Source: Punica granatum | Taxonomy: Eukaryota; Streptophyta; Magnoliopsida; Myrtales; Lythraceae | Assembly (NCBI RefSeq): GCF_007655135.1 | Contig: NC_045133.1 | Location: 27,191,845 to 27,255,844, forward strand | Direction: 5' to 3' | DNA: 64,000 nucleotides | Part shown: positions 12,760 through 23,704 of the stretch, one piece after another | Layout of the letters: each line of letters begins with the position of its first letter | Position numbering within the stretch: position 1 is the first letter of the stretch | The notes under the pieces: generated by a model | The model's database searches: none | What the model was told of the DNA's origin: nothing | Seen by the model: only the letters and a program-made list of their open reading frames with translations | Program-made: the position numbers and the translations under genes

Positions 12760-15353
12760 ATGTGGAGATCAGAACCTGTTGCTCCTGCAGATTCTTTCTA
12801 TCAGGTCCGACCCGAGTGCACCGATGTCCCAAAGACTCGTTTCAAGATCAAGGTTTGTTTCTCTCCTGTTCTTGAAATGTTCTGGCACAAATATCTGTTG
12901 GTGGACAGAATGCAATGCAATGCAATCCAATCACAGAATAAGCCATTTGGTAAAACATAATGGATGCAATGCACAATATGGTTGGTCCGCTGTTCATTTT
13001 TTCTGAATGTGAAGTATCGGCACGTTGTTTCGGAGCTGATTGGTTGATGGGGTTTAGGAAAAGTTACGAACTACGTAGTTTATGTGGTATAGCTGAAAAC
13101 AATACAAACAGTGTAAGAATGACGTGCTCTTGTACAAGTGCAGGCCGGGAAAACCTTAAGCGAGAGGAAATGGCGCGCTGCATTTAATGCAGAAGGGCAA
13201 CTCGATATAGGGAAGACTCTCAGTCGAATCCACCGTGGGGTAAGTGCAACTGAAAGACACTTGTGACATGAAGTTTCAGCAGCGCTTCTATGTTCTCCCG
13301 AAGATCGATATATTAATTAAGGTCTGCCTTTACCTACCTAGGGTATTCATCCATCAATTAGAGGAGAGGTTTGGGAGTTTCTTCTGGGCTGCTATGATCC
13401 TAAGAGCACATACGAGGAACGAGAGCAGATAAGATTACGGAGAAGGTAGCCTTCCTTTGCCACTTCGATCAAGTTGTACTCCTTATTTCAGTTTTGTGTA
13501 CACTGTGTCGTCTGTTTGCATAGCCTAATTGCTTTCCTCTGCACTGCAGAGCTCAGTACACCAATTGGAAGGAAGATTGCAGGTTAATGTTTCCGCTCAT
13601 CGGCAGTGGTCGGTATGTGACAGCACCAATAATCACTGAAGACGGCCATGCCATCCAAGACCCAATAGTCCTTCTACAGACGAACCCCGGAGCTCAAAAT
13701 GGTCCTTTTGATCCTACTTCGAATCCAACCCCTAACATGGATGTGGAGCCTATAAAGAATAAGAAAGAAATCCAATGGAAGCTCACACTTCACCAGATAG
13801 GTCGGTCGCCTTTCCTCCAGATATCTCCATTTCTTAGGCACGTGAAGGTTTTTATGATGCAGATAAATCTAAATAATTTAGAATTAAATTTACAGGTCTC
13901 GATGTGGTTCGTACTGACAGAACATTGGTATTCTACGAGAAGCAAGACAACTTATCTAAGCTTTGGGATATTCTCGCTGTTTATGCCTGGTTAGATACAG
14001 ATGTCGGCTACTGCCAAGGTAATCGACTAAAATCAGAGAAACTGTTGTGGTTTTCTGCGATTAAAATTGTTCACAAAATAATCAAACAACACGAGATGGC
14101 ATAGCAATATCTAGGAAGATGGTTTTTCTCTTTATCTACTACCATTTCAGTGAGTGGCCTTAAAATGAGCGTTGTTGCAACAGGGATGAGCGATCTTTGC
14201 TCGCCGATGATAATGCTTCTCGAAGATGAAGCTGATGCTTTTTGGTGCTTTGAACGTTTGATGAGGAGATTGGTATGCTACTTTTTATTTCTTCGGTAGT
14301 TCATGAGCAAACTGCGACATAATCTTAATTCTGCTTCTGAAGACAACTCATATCTCGTTAATATACTATTATGTTCACTCCTCTCGTCATCGTTTTTCTT
14401 TCCCGCGAAACATAAAGCGAGGAAATTTCAGATGTACCGATAGCTCCGTTGGAGTGGAGTCGCAACTTAATAATTTGGCCTCAATTACTCAAGTTATTGA
14501 CCCGAAGCTTCATCAACATATCGGTATTGCTCAGTTCACCGTTTCTTCAATGCTAAGCAATCTATGTGCGTTAAATTATATATGTGTATTTTGACAGAAC
14601 AACTCGGTGGAGGTGACTACCTCTTTGCTTTCCGGATGCTCATGGTCCTATTCCGTCGGGAGTTCTCCTTTGGTGACTCCCTCTATCTGTGGGAGGTATC
14701 CTTTGATTTATGATCTCTAGCAAAGAGAGCTTTCTTGGAAAACAAGCTGATGAAATTTGTTATTTCTTCCTTTTGGGGTAACAGATGATGTGGGCACTAG
14801 AATATGATCCGGATCTGTTCTCTTTGTATGAGGATCCCCAATCAGCTGCCGAGAAGGATGAAGGATCCAAAGGAAAGCCCAAGTCCATAAGGCAGTGCGG
14901 CAAGTTCGAGAGGGAAAACTTGAAGAATGCCGGAAAGAACTCCGAAGCTCCTCTGCCCATCTCTGTTTTCCTCGTTGCCAGCGTCTTGAAAGATAAGAGC
15001 ACTAAGCTACTGACTGAAGCTCGAGGCCTCGATGATGTTGTTAAGGTCAGTTAGCAATCCAGAATCTCATGGGATCATCCTCTTCGAGTCTTCTGAGCCT
15101 TGTTCCTTACTCTTGCAAGGGAGTGATTCATGCTATTGCTATTTGATCCTTTGCAGATATTGAATGACGTGACCGGGAATCTAGACGCGAAAAAGGCTTG
15201 CACCGGCGCTCTGAAGCTTCACAAGAAATACATGAAAAAAGTAAAACCTTTCTCCATTTGCTTTTGTTTTGCACCATATGATCTGAGTACCAATAAAAAC
15301 AGACTTCATTCAAGATTATATTCATTTCGCAGCAGGTGCCCAAGAAGCCTTAG
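12760..15353 (+). CDS. RabGAP/TBC domain protein (plant GYP-like Rab GTPase activator)
   Basis: Eleven exons: 12760-12852, 13144-13239, 13342-13445, 13550-13800, 13896-14018, 14184-14272, 14418-14523, 14598-14695, 14785-15045, 15157-15240 and 15333-15353. They give 1,326 nt and 441 aa, close to the roughly 430 aa of Arabidopsis relatives such as At5g54780. All junctions are GT-AG with matching phases. The start MWRSEPVAPADSFYQVRPE is typical of the group. The TBC domain begins near SIRGEVWEFLLGCYDP. It carries the arginine-finger motif IGLDVVR (IxxDxxR, Arg about 187) and the glutamine-finger motif YCQG (Gln about 222). It continues through SDLCSPM, EDEADAFWCFERLM and GGGDYLFAFRMLMV. The lysine-rich end is KKYMKK..VPKKP. 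Such proteins speed GTP hydrolysis on Rab GTPases in vesicle traffic; the Rab partner is unknown. The last acceptor is a tandem CAGCAG. Confidence 0.93.
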
Positions 15354-16034
15354 CACGGGATGCAACATCCCAAGGGAAGAAATAGTCGAAGACTAGTACA
15401 AGATGTTCTGTTCAAGCTTGGAGGTGATTCGAGAAGAGAGAGTATAGCATATTGTCGACACTACTAGCATCAGAAAGTATGGCTAAAGTAAAGATGCATC
15501 CGCTCGATATCTGAAAGGTCGTGCCAATAAGCGCTTGCCGCTTAGTGAAGATATGACCGCTTGAAACCGTCACGGGAATGGTGCATATCGATAGGAGCTT
15601 AGACCGCATGAAATCGAATGTGTGGTTTTGGCTGTCTGTTGTAACTTACATAAGGATGTGATGGAATATGGAGATGCTTGTACCCTCGTGAATGAGTCGT
15701 ATGAAATGAAAACGTTACTTGTGCTTACATGCTTCATCATCTCTATTGGGCCAACTCGAACCCATATCTTTTGGGCCAACCCCAGCCCATTAAGCTTGAC
15801 ATGCAAATGAGCCCCATGCCCACGAAATGCCCAATAAGCATAGACGCATCGGTCGATAGAGATCCATCGGATGTCAGCTTTTGACTCAGAATTATAACAG
15901 CTAGCTAAGCTAACGTGTAAGCTCAAGTCGCAGCGCCGTGGCCCCATTCATGCACGGAAAGCCACCCGTGACCGGCCCCAAGAACGCCAAAAGCTGCTCC
16001 AACGACCGCCGTCACCTCTCCTCCATGTACCTTA
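15354..16034. other. RabGAP 3' region and intergenic DNA
   Basis: This stretch contains the 3' untranslated region of the RabGAP gene and then spacer up to the first 2S albumin promoter. A first RY motif (CATGCA) lies at 15949-15954. No other gene is seen. Confidence 0.4.
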
Positions 16035-16063
16035 CATGCACGGCCCTGAACCACCCTATATAT
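16035..16063 (+). promoter_or_regulatory. RY element plus TATA box, 2S albumin gene 1
   Basis: CATGCA at 16035-16040 is followed by CGGCCCTGAACCACCC and TATATAT at 16057-16063, about 125 bases before the start codon. RY motifs are bound by the B3 factors LEC2, FUS3 and ABI3 in seeds. The CATGCACGGCCCT string recurs at the third albumin gene. Confidence 0.7.
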
Positions 16064-16187
16064 CCCCTCTCCACCTCGCCCTCTCTTCCGAACCACGTAC
16101 GTACACTGTCTTTCAACCTGCAGCTAGCCTACTCACCAAGCCAGATATACATATATACATATATAGCAGTGTTTGATGAGAAGATCG

Positions 16188-16784
16188 ATGGCGAAGCTCT
16201 CAATGACCCTCCTGATAGCACTGTTCGGTGTGATGCTGGTTTCCGCCATGGCCCACAAGACCACCATCACGACCGTGGAGGTCGTCGAGGATGAGGAGGT
16301 TGAGAACCAGAGGAGGGGCTGCCAGAAGCAGCTACAGAGCACGCAGATGCTGCGACACTGCCAGGACTTCCTCATGGACGTCTCCAGAGGTGTCAGCCGC
16401 AGCCAATGTGGGTGTGAAGGAAGTAGCCAGTTTGACCCCGCCGGCCCTGTGATGAGGGGCCGTACATCTGACCACTTCGAGCCCTGTTGCAACCAGCTCA
16501 GGCAGATGGACCAGCGATGCATGTAAGCCATATACATTACTTATCTATCTGCCATATATTTTCTCATGCATCCAAAAATAGATATAAATAAGTTCACAAG
16601 ACCAGCGGTTTATTGATGACGGGAATTGATCATTAGGTGCGAGGGTCTGAGGCAGATAGTGAGGCAAGAGCAGGGGCGGTTCGGCGGATGGGAGGTGCAG
16701 CAGGTGGCACAATGTGCTAGGCAGCTTCCCCAGATGTGTGGAACTGGACAGACGTGCTCACAGATTCGAGCAGTTTATATATAA
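16188..16784 (+). CDS. 2S albumin seed storage protein, gene 1
   Basis: Two exons, 16188-16522 and 16637-16784, encode 160 aa. The intron is phase 2 and splits the methionine codon inside the CMC motif (donor AT|GTAAGC, acceptor ATTAG|G). I chose the ATG at 16188 because MAKL matches the paralogs; an in-frame ATG 12 bases upstream is possible. A signal peptide (about residues 1-22) is followed by an acidic propeptide and the small chain with C45 and C58. After a loop comes the large chain with CC, CMC and two more conserved cysteines. Beyond the eight-cysteine skeleton there are three extra cysteines: CGC in the loop and one in QQVAQCARQLP. That leaves 11 in the mature region, an odd number. 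The protein would be stored in seed protein vacuoles as a nitrogen and sulfur reserve. Family members are often allergens. Confidence 0.92.
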
Positions 16785-16955
16785 GGAGAGCTGACAAGCT
16801 CTTGCCCTAATCATGCCGTGCTAGCTAACGGCTACGTACTTAGACTTAATTTTCTTGAATAAAGTTCACCCTTCTCTCTTCATATAAATGATATATGTAT
16901 GGTCCTTTAGGCGGCTTATATTTATGTATGGAGAGATTTGGCGTGATAATAAAAT

Positions 16956-16971
16956 CCACACTATCGTGTGG
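16956..16971 (+). promoter_or_regulatory. Conserved 3' hairpin, 2S albumin gene 1
   Basis: CCACAC-TATC-GTGTGG forms a perfect 6-bp stem with a 4-base loop, 172 bases after the stop codon and directly after AATAAAAT. Equivalent hairpins follow albumin genes 2, 3 and 4. Confidence 0.65.
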
Positions 16972-18511
16972 TTATTAATTAGCTGGGGGAGTTTATTATG
17001 AGAGGTTTCATGGTTATGTTATGTACCCGGCAAGTTGGGCTCTAATTATCTAATAAAAATGTCCTTGTAAGTATCATTCATGATGTTGAGCAATAATTTA
17101 CCAATCTTATGCTAGATCTCCATGCATATTTATCCGATTATTAACATGTTTTAAATAAATTAAGGAGCGGAGATCAACAAAGTTTGTAACGGTAAATTAA
17201 CTATCGACAAACATATATATAGGGTGATTGAGCTGCGTGTTCATACCATCACTAATATATAGCATAATCTGACGTCCATTTTTTAGCAAGAGAAATATCG
17301 AAATAAAAAGACCATGTATCATGCTCTCATACCAATAAAAATATCTTGAGACTATATATTATTTTCTCATACCAAATAATTTGAACTAATTATTTAGCTT
17401 TCGGCACTCAGAATCTCGGGCTAGGCATGGTATTGGACATAGGAGGTTTAGATATCCATCCATTCAAGCAGTAATGTGGCAGAATCATGTAGGTCGAACC
17501 GTGATAATACATATATTGAATGAAGAGGAATTAATGAGCAAACATCCTGAAGAAACCTGGATAATTTGAAACATCATATAAGTTTTCAGTGATTTCGGCC
17601 ATAGGAAGGACATCCCCAGCCTGGTGCCTTACGCCTAATATGATAACAAATGTGAAATGATGATATATGGTTATCAGGCTGAATTTCAAAATTAACTTAT
17701 GCTTTAAGATATATATCGTGTATATCCACCGAAAAAAAGAGGGTGATCTTGCGTATGTATTTTGCTATGAACCAACATCATCAGAGTTGCTCAAGGCCAA
17801 CAAAGACCCTGAACTTAAAGATGCGTTGTGTGACCATCATTCCGTATGTGATTTAACTGATATATTATGGTACATTCGATTCTGTGCATGTGCTATGAAA
17901 TTACATCAAGTACTTACCCAAACTAAATTGGAAGCTCTAGTTCACAGGAAAAAAAAAGAAATGGGACGTTCTATCGAAATTATTTACGTCTTTGGATTGT
18001 TTGATTATCGGCAAACCTGGGCCAGTTAATTTTATCTACCAGATGTTCCTTGGCGATGGCAGTACGTAGGTTAAGTAGATTATTCATTTGTCACTCGATC
18101 CATTATATTTTTGGAAGCGTATGCATGGGAGCTCAAACGTGGAAGCCAATTAGCAGAGAGATCCCCGACGCATGAACAAGCAACTTCCAAAACCAGGGCC
18201 ACGAACTTAATCATACATAAACCGTGTCCATCATGCAACCATAAATGATCGTCTATCAGATGATACTATTTACACCAGGTGTAATTGATATACGGTATGA
18301 TATTGCGTCACACAATTCTCAATAACTTTTTTTTTTTAAACAACATTATGTTAAAATTTTTAGTTTGTAATACCGTCTGCAATGTGTTGAATAACTATGA
18401 ACTTATGATACATGTCGCATAGTATACAGGTTACATATATAAGATTTTCTCCTTGTGCAGCGTACGCCAAGAGCAGGGATACAACTAGTTTTTGCACTGA
18501 AAGCTCACGAG
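16972..18511. other. Spacer between 2S albumin genes 1 and 2
   Basis: AT-rich DNA. An open frame of 120 codons at 17667-18029 has no recognised domain, no homologue I can name and no intron or promoter signs, so it is not called as a gene. Confidence 0.4.
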
Positions 18512-18634
18512 CATGCATACTTGATCAAGAAAAGCCAAAGCTTGTTCACATGAACACACTTGTTCCTCCTCCACGTAATCCCCATGCAAAGCCCTTAAAC
18601 GCTCCCCGACTCCTCGTACAACTCCCTATATAAT
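18512..18634 (+). promoter_or_regulatory. RY elements plus TATA box, 2S albumin gene 2
   Basis: Two RY motifs, CATGCAT at 18512-18518 and CATGCA at 18583-18588, precede TATATAAT at 18627-18634. The start codon is at 18730. The layout matches the other albumin genes and points to seed maturation control. Confidence 0.65.
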
Positions 18635-18729
18635 CCCCCCATCGCTCTTCCCCTCCGAGATCACCAAACTAGCTAGTCTTGCAAATCACTTCCCACTTCA
18701 ATAAAAGTTCTATATAGTTTAATCATAAG

Positions 18730-19413
18730 ATGGCAAAGTTGGCTATCCTAGCAGCGGTGTTCGGAATGCTTCTGGTGGCTGCCACGGCCAGGACCACCAT
18801 GCTCTCCTTGGAGGTTGATGAGGAGGAGAACCAGAGGGGCCGCTGCTTGGATGAGCTCGAGAGGGCACAGATGCTCAGCCACTGCCAGGATTTCCTCGAG
18901 GAGGTCTCTAGGACCGGCGACAGCAGCCAGTGCTACGGCGGCGGTGGCCAGTATGGTCCCGGCAGCCAGTATGGTGGTCGCGGCGGTCGCGGAATGAGGG
19001 GAAGCTGGCACTTGGATGCTTGCTGTGACCAGCTCAGACAGGTGGACGAGCGATGCATGTGAGTATGATATACGAACTTCGTAAATACACATACGCACAT
19101 ACAGCTTGGATTCCACATTCCGATTGAAAATGTATATAACCGTTGCGTGCAGCGTGATCTTCCACCATGGACCGGTTTAGTTATATGTTCTGATGGCTCT
19201 CTCTCTCTCTCTCGTCTTGCCATCTTAATAATAATAATTATTATTTTTCACAGGTGTGAGGGGCTGAGGCAGATAGTGAGGCAACAAACTGGACAGACTT
19301 TCGGCGTCCGCGGCTCTCAGCAGATTGCGCAGTGCGCAAGGCAGCTTCCTCAGATATGCGGAAGCGGACGGAGCTGCTACCAAATCCGCGTTCCCTATGA
19401 CGTCGGTGTCTGA
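18730..19413 (+). CDS. 2S albumin seed storage protein, gene 2
   Basis: Two exons, 18730-19058 and 19254-19413, encode 162 aa. The phase-2 intron sits at the same place as in gene 1, inside the CMC motif (donor AT|GTGAGT, acceptor CACAG|G). The intron carries a CT microsatellite at about 19196-19214. The protein has a signal peptide MAKLAILAAVFGMLLVAATA, a short acidic propeptide and a small chain with two cysteines. A glycine- and tyrosine-rich loop (YGGGGQYGPGSQYGGRGGRG) precedes the large chain with CC, CMC and the last two cysteines. Two cysteines are extra: one in the loop (SSQCYG) and one in QQIAQCARQLP. This gives ten, which could form a fifth disulfide. The end PYDVGV is longer than in gene 1. 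Storage role as for gene 1. Confidence 0.92.
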
Positions 19414-19542
19414 GCGTCAGACATTGCTGCGACTCTTAAATAAAAGCTCACCATATCTCCCAACAAAATTACATTTGTGGCCTTAAAAGCCATTTAAAAT
19501 AATTTGGAGAGATTTGGTGACAAGCTAGTTAGCATAATAAAT

Positions 19543-19560
19543 CCCACATTATCGTGTGGG
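19543..19560 (+). promoter_or_regulatory. Conserved 3' hairpin, 2S albumin gene 2
   Basis: CCCACAT-TATC-GTGTGGG forms a 7-bp stem, counting one T-G pair, around a TATC loop. It starts 130 bases after the stop, just after AATAAAT. The upstream string GGAGAGATTTGG is shared with gene 1. Confidence 0.65.
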
Positions 19561-22500
19561 TTGGAACGTAATTAGATGGTTTTGCGGCTTTGTACTGCAC
19601 ACGTAGGTTTTCAAATTATGAAATAAAACTGTCCCTCTATCGACATAATCCGGTATTGCCTCTCCCGTACATTTTCCATTGCGAAGAATCTATCAGTTCA
19701 AACACCTTTTCATGCTAATTAGAGAAAGCTAAGCATTGAATAAACACTTATTCTGAAAGGGTTAGTAACCATTGTAACCTGAACACTCATTTGGCAAACT
19801 ACTCGAATATCCTCCCGAGAGCAGAAAGTGTTGTGAGAGAAAATAATGGCATCGGGAGGAAGAAGAAATCTGGATTGGGACATCTCATATGTTTTTTTTT
19901 TTTTGGGGTGAAACATCTCATATGAATTTTTTTGGTACGACATCATGTTGATGTCTCTTCATTATTAATCACATTACACACATAATTGGGCAGAGAGCAT
20001 TAGTGTAATTTATTCTACTCCTTTAGAGTCGGGGCTTTAACGTAATATTAATCCACGGGTCTCAATGTGTATTGTGATATTCAAGCTCCGACGTACTGAT
20101 CTAATTTGAGTTGGATCAGCCCACTAAAAAATAAAATTCTTCCAATAAATTTTTAAAAAATTTTCAAAGAGTTGGTATATGTCCACTTTCATAATAGCCT
20201 TAAGGTGATACACATGCCATGTGTCACTTAAAAGAAAACCCCAAACAATAACAAGTTTAATAACGAAGTTAAGTTTGATTTAGTTTGATTTGAGGAGATG
20301 AAGACAAAAGTAATTGGAAAGTATGTGAGAGAATTTGAAAAAAAAATAAAAAAGTAATGATTGTTTTGTTAAATTGAGAAAAAAGTATTGAATAATTGAG
20401 CGAATTTAGTATTAAGAAAATTAATTATAATAATGATTAAGAAAACGTATGTGAGATAATTTATTATAAATTTTTAAAAAAGTAATGATTGTGTTGTTGA
20501 ATTGATGAAAAAATATAGTTGAGTTGAGTAAAATTTTGATTTAAAACACAAAGAAAGCATATATCTCCATTGCTTTCATCGACGGCAACTGCATTGATCG
20601 ACTGTATTACTAATAATACATGTTAATCATCTTGACTAATTCCCATATCATCTAAAAAGTTTCAAAAGGTTTCCCAAAAAAAAAAAGTTTTAGAAGATAT
20701 ATGTACGCCTCTCTTCGAACCATCCTAGGTAGCTATAATATTTTTTAATTGAGTTATATATAAATCATACAATAAAGAAAATGTGCTATAATTAACGTAA
20801 ATTAATTCAAGTGATTCGATATTAGTTTTCTATAAGTAAAATCTCGTGTTCTAGTATTGTGAATAAAAAAAATTCATATCGACAGAGTTTTATCCTTTAA
20901 TGACTCGACTCGTATCGACTTGAATTAGTAAAAATTCTTTAAGATTTTTGGATATCAAGTGCATATTAAAAAAAAGAATTTGCTATATGTACGAAAACTC
21001 TCCACCCAAACATCATCAAATTTTGAATGCATAGGAGATATATATATTGCTCCGTTTGGATTCAAAGTGAGATTTTAAAATATTACTTTAACTTAATTTT
21101 ACCCACAACAAAACAAAATAACTCATACAAAATCAAAGGGTGGACTCCATTTATACCTCTTTTTCAAAATCAAAATCACATAATTCATACATAACTCATA
21201 TAAAATCAAAGGGTGGACCTAATACATAACCATTTATACTACTCATTTTCAAAATCAAAATATAATTTTAAAATGTTACTTACAAATTAAATGCAGCAAT
21301 AATTTGCATAGTCACTCGAGAGTGATTGCACCATATAATATAATATGGGTAAAGTGACTACAACTGTTTCTTCATGAACATCACAAAGTTGCAACCCAAT
21401 ATCACGGACTCACAAAGCAAAACCTCTTCACTTTTCCTCCTTGTAATAATTAAATAAAAAACAAGAATGTACGAGTCCATGGTAAAACTATTGATCAATG
21501 ACCTCCAGGAACTAGTCGAGCTAGTCCATCACGTTGCGCACATTTGGTGTGCGTATATTAATTCACTCGGTTATAACGAAGTTCGACTCTCCACTAGTGT
21601 AAATACTTTTATAGACCATCCGCACGAATAACCACTTTTTGAGAAAATAACTGGTGATTATGAACAACTACAAGAGTTTACCTTTGCACGTATAGACCAT
21701 GCATCCGCACATATTTTCCCTTTGCTTTTGCCTTTGGCATTCGTTTTATGTTATATATATATATAAAATAAAAAGACAAAAAATTAATAGATTAACGGCT
21801 GTTCATATCAACAAGAGTTTTGTTTAAGATTTAAATATATATTAATAATAAAAAGGTAAAGATTTAATAACTTGACAGTTGTTCAAGCGAATAAAAATTT
21901 TAGTTTTATTTTAAAATATACATAATAAAAAATAAAAGTCTAAAAACTTGACACATGTCCATATTAACAAGAGTTTTAATTATGTTTAAGATATCAGTAC
22001 ACTAAATTAAACCTATATCTCAGTTTTTAGAAATGGTACACGCTCTCACCTATTGATTTAAGGTTGCAGGTTCAATACTTAGTGGGATTACTCGTGCCCC
22101 TATATTAATTATTTATAATTTCTCTTTCATTGTACTAGATCTTATGCCTCCTTTATGATTGAAGAAAAAAACTTTGTCATAGGAAAAAAAATAGATTTAT
22201 GAGAGAGTGACTTCATTAATTAATGGATTCATTGAGCATGGATGGAGTTATTTTATATATACATGCAAGTGATTGGAAGCATATATGGTATTTACCATTC
22301 AGCAAAAAAAAAAAAAAAACAAGATTGGAAGCATATATGCGTGGCAGTTAAACATGAAATTGGCAGTGACGCGGCGATCAGACGTCGCAAACCCTCTGCG
22401 CAATCTCCCCCGATGCTCCCTGCGCACCGCTCCTGCGAGCGTGGGGCCTGCGCTCTCTTTCTCAGGGTGCACGGAGCTCCGGGAGCTGCATGCTTTCATG

Positions 22501-22593
22501 AAAGGAGACTACTTCATGCAGAGAGCCACCAGCGCCTGATCAGTAAAGGCCAAAACCTCCCCCGACAGCCCCCTCTCTCCTCCACGTACTAGC
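19561..22593. other. AT-rich spacer between 2S albumin genes 2 and 3
   Basis: No gene is recognised. It contains a SINE-like copy (20795-20928), a repeat-rich block at about 21050-21290 with two copies of ATCAAAGGGTGGAC, and a possible tRNA-like head at about 22033-22085 (GGTTGCAGGTTCAATAC). Confidence 0.4.
20795..20928 (+). repeat. SINE-like element, copy B
   Basis: A diverged plus-strand copy of the element at 5018-5160. The shared parts are the A-run after the B-box-like region, the block CAGAGTTTTATCCTTTAATGA, and the end GACTTGAATTAG. The head is more decayed than in copy A. Confidence 0.4.
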
Positions 22594-22622
22594 CATGCAC
22601 GGCCCTAACCGACCCTATAAAT
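22594..22622 (+). promoter_or_regulatory. RY element plus TATA box, 2S albumin gene 3
   Basis: CATGCA at 22594-22599, then CGGCCCTAACCGACCC, then TATAAAT at 22616-22622, about 75 bases before the ATG. Nearly the same 29-base module occurs at gene 1. Confidence 0.75.
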
Positions 22623-22696
22623 CCATCCCCCACCTCACCCAGCTCCATCCAAACCAACCAAACAATCCTCGTCGGCCTGCCAACTGAAGTCCATCG

Positions 22697-23377
22697 ATGG
22701 CGAAGCTTGCAATCCTCCTTGCGGCAGTTTTCGGGGTGCTCCTGGTGGCGGCCAGCGCCCACAGGACCACCGTCACGACCGTGGAGGTTGAGGAGGAGGA
22801 GGAGAACCAGAGGAGGAGAGGGGGCAGCTGCGATGAGCAAATCCGTAGGGCCCAGCAACTGAACCACTGCCAGGACTTCCTCAGGGAACAATCCCGGCAG
22901 GAAGGCAGTGGCCGCCGGGGCGGTCACGGCAGCCAGTACGGCCCCGGCAGCGAGTATGAACCCTATGGTCCTGGGAGCCAATACGAACCCGGCAGCGAGT
23001 ACGGTCCGGGCAGCCCCCGGATGAGGGGCCGTGAGAGCTCGGAGCAGTTCCAGCAATGCTGCCGCCAGCTCAGGCAGGTGGAAGACCACCAATGCAGGTC
23101 AGTGCATGCATCCCAATTCCTATTCAAATTAATCCGTCGTACGACGTTTATGCTTGAAACTACATACATAGCTACTTGTTGATTCACGAAGTGAGTATCT
23201 CAAACTTCTTTTTCCGGCCTTCTTTTCAGGTGCCAAGCTCTGAGAGACTTCGTGAGGCGAGAGCAGGGACGGTTCCGGGGCCAAGAGACTCAGCAGTTGG
23301 CCGAGACGGCAAGGCAGCTGCCCCAGATGTGTGGACTGCAGCGGACCTGCCAGCAAATCCGGGCAGTTTACTTCTAA
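22697..23377 (+). CDS. 2S albumin seed storage protein, gene 3
   Basis: Two exons, 22697-23097 and 23230-23377, give 182 aa, the longest of the cluster. The phase-2 intron falls in the arginine codon of the CRC motif (donor AG|GTCAGT, acceptor TTCAG|G), homologous to genes 1 and 2. The signal peptide is about residues 1-21 and the acidic propeptide about 28-37. The small chain has C45 and C58. A loop at about 78-106 is built from repeats of the type GS-Q/E-Y-G/E-PG, and the large chain begins with CC at about 121-122. Exactly the eight canonical cysteines are present. The residue that is an extra cysteine in genes 1 and 2 is Thr here (AETARQLP). Expected product: an acid- and amide-rich storage protein of seed vacuoles. 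The loop expansion is unusual for the family. Confidence 0.93.
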
Positions 23378-23412
23378 ATGTATAAGCCTAATAATAATTA
23401 GAAATAAATAAA

Positions 23413-23428
23413 CCACATTAGCGTGTGG
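23413..23428 (+). promoter_or_regulatory. Conserved 3' hairpin, 2S albumin gene 3
   Basis: CCACAT-TAGC-GTGTGG (one T-G pair) lies 36 bases after the stop and directly after AATAAATAAA. It is closer to the stop than in the other three genes. Confidence 0.65.
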
Positions 23429-23704
23429 GCTTTCTACGGTTTGTTAAGTAATAATTAGGCATGTAGAGAGGAGAGAGATTAGGGTAATTATGAACTGCCT
23501 ATGTACGTGTAATAATTAAGTTGATGAATGCTATAATAAAAATGGTCCTTTTTGCTGAATATCGTCTCTGATTTATTCCTTTTTGTGCTGTATGCTGAGC
23601 ATGTCGGCGCAGATGAAGTGCCTTTTTGTGTAAGAAATTTTTTTGATAGGTTATTTTGTGTAAGAAATTGTTCTAGCTAGATATATATGTGTGTCTGTGT
23701 AAAT

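Noticed and set aside
16176..16187. Upstream in-frame ATG giving MRRSMAKL at albumin gene 1
   Set aside because: The paralogs start at MAKL and the signal peptide is better from there; kept only as an alternative.
17667..18029. Open frame of 120 codons between albumin genes 1 and 2
   Set aside because: No domain, signal or family resemblance, and AT-rich codon use like the spacer around it. Possible relic of a protein fragment, but not supportable.
22033..22085. tRNA-like head (GGTTGCAGGTTCAATAC) suggesting another SINE
   Set aside because: Only a weak B box; no second copy, tail or target duplication seen in the window.
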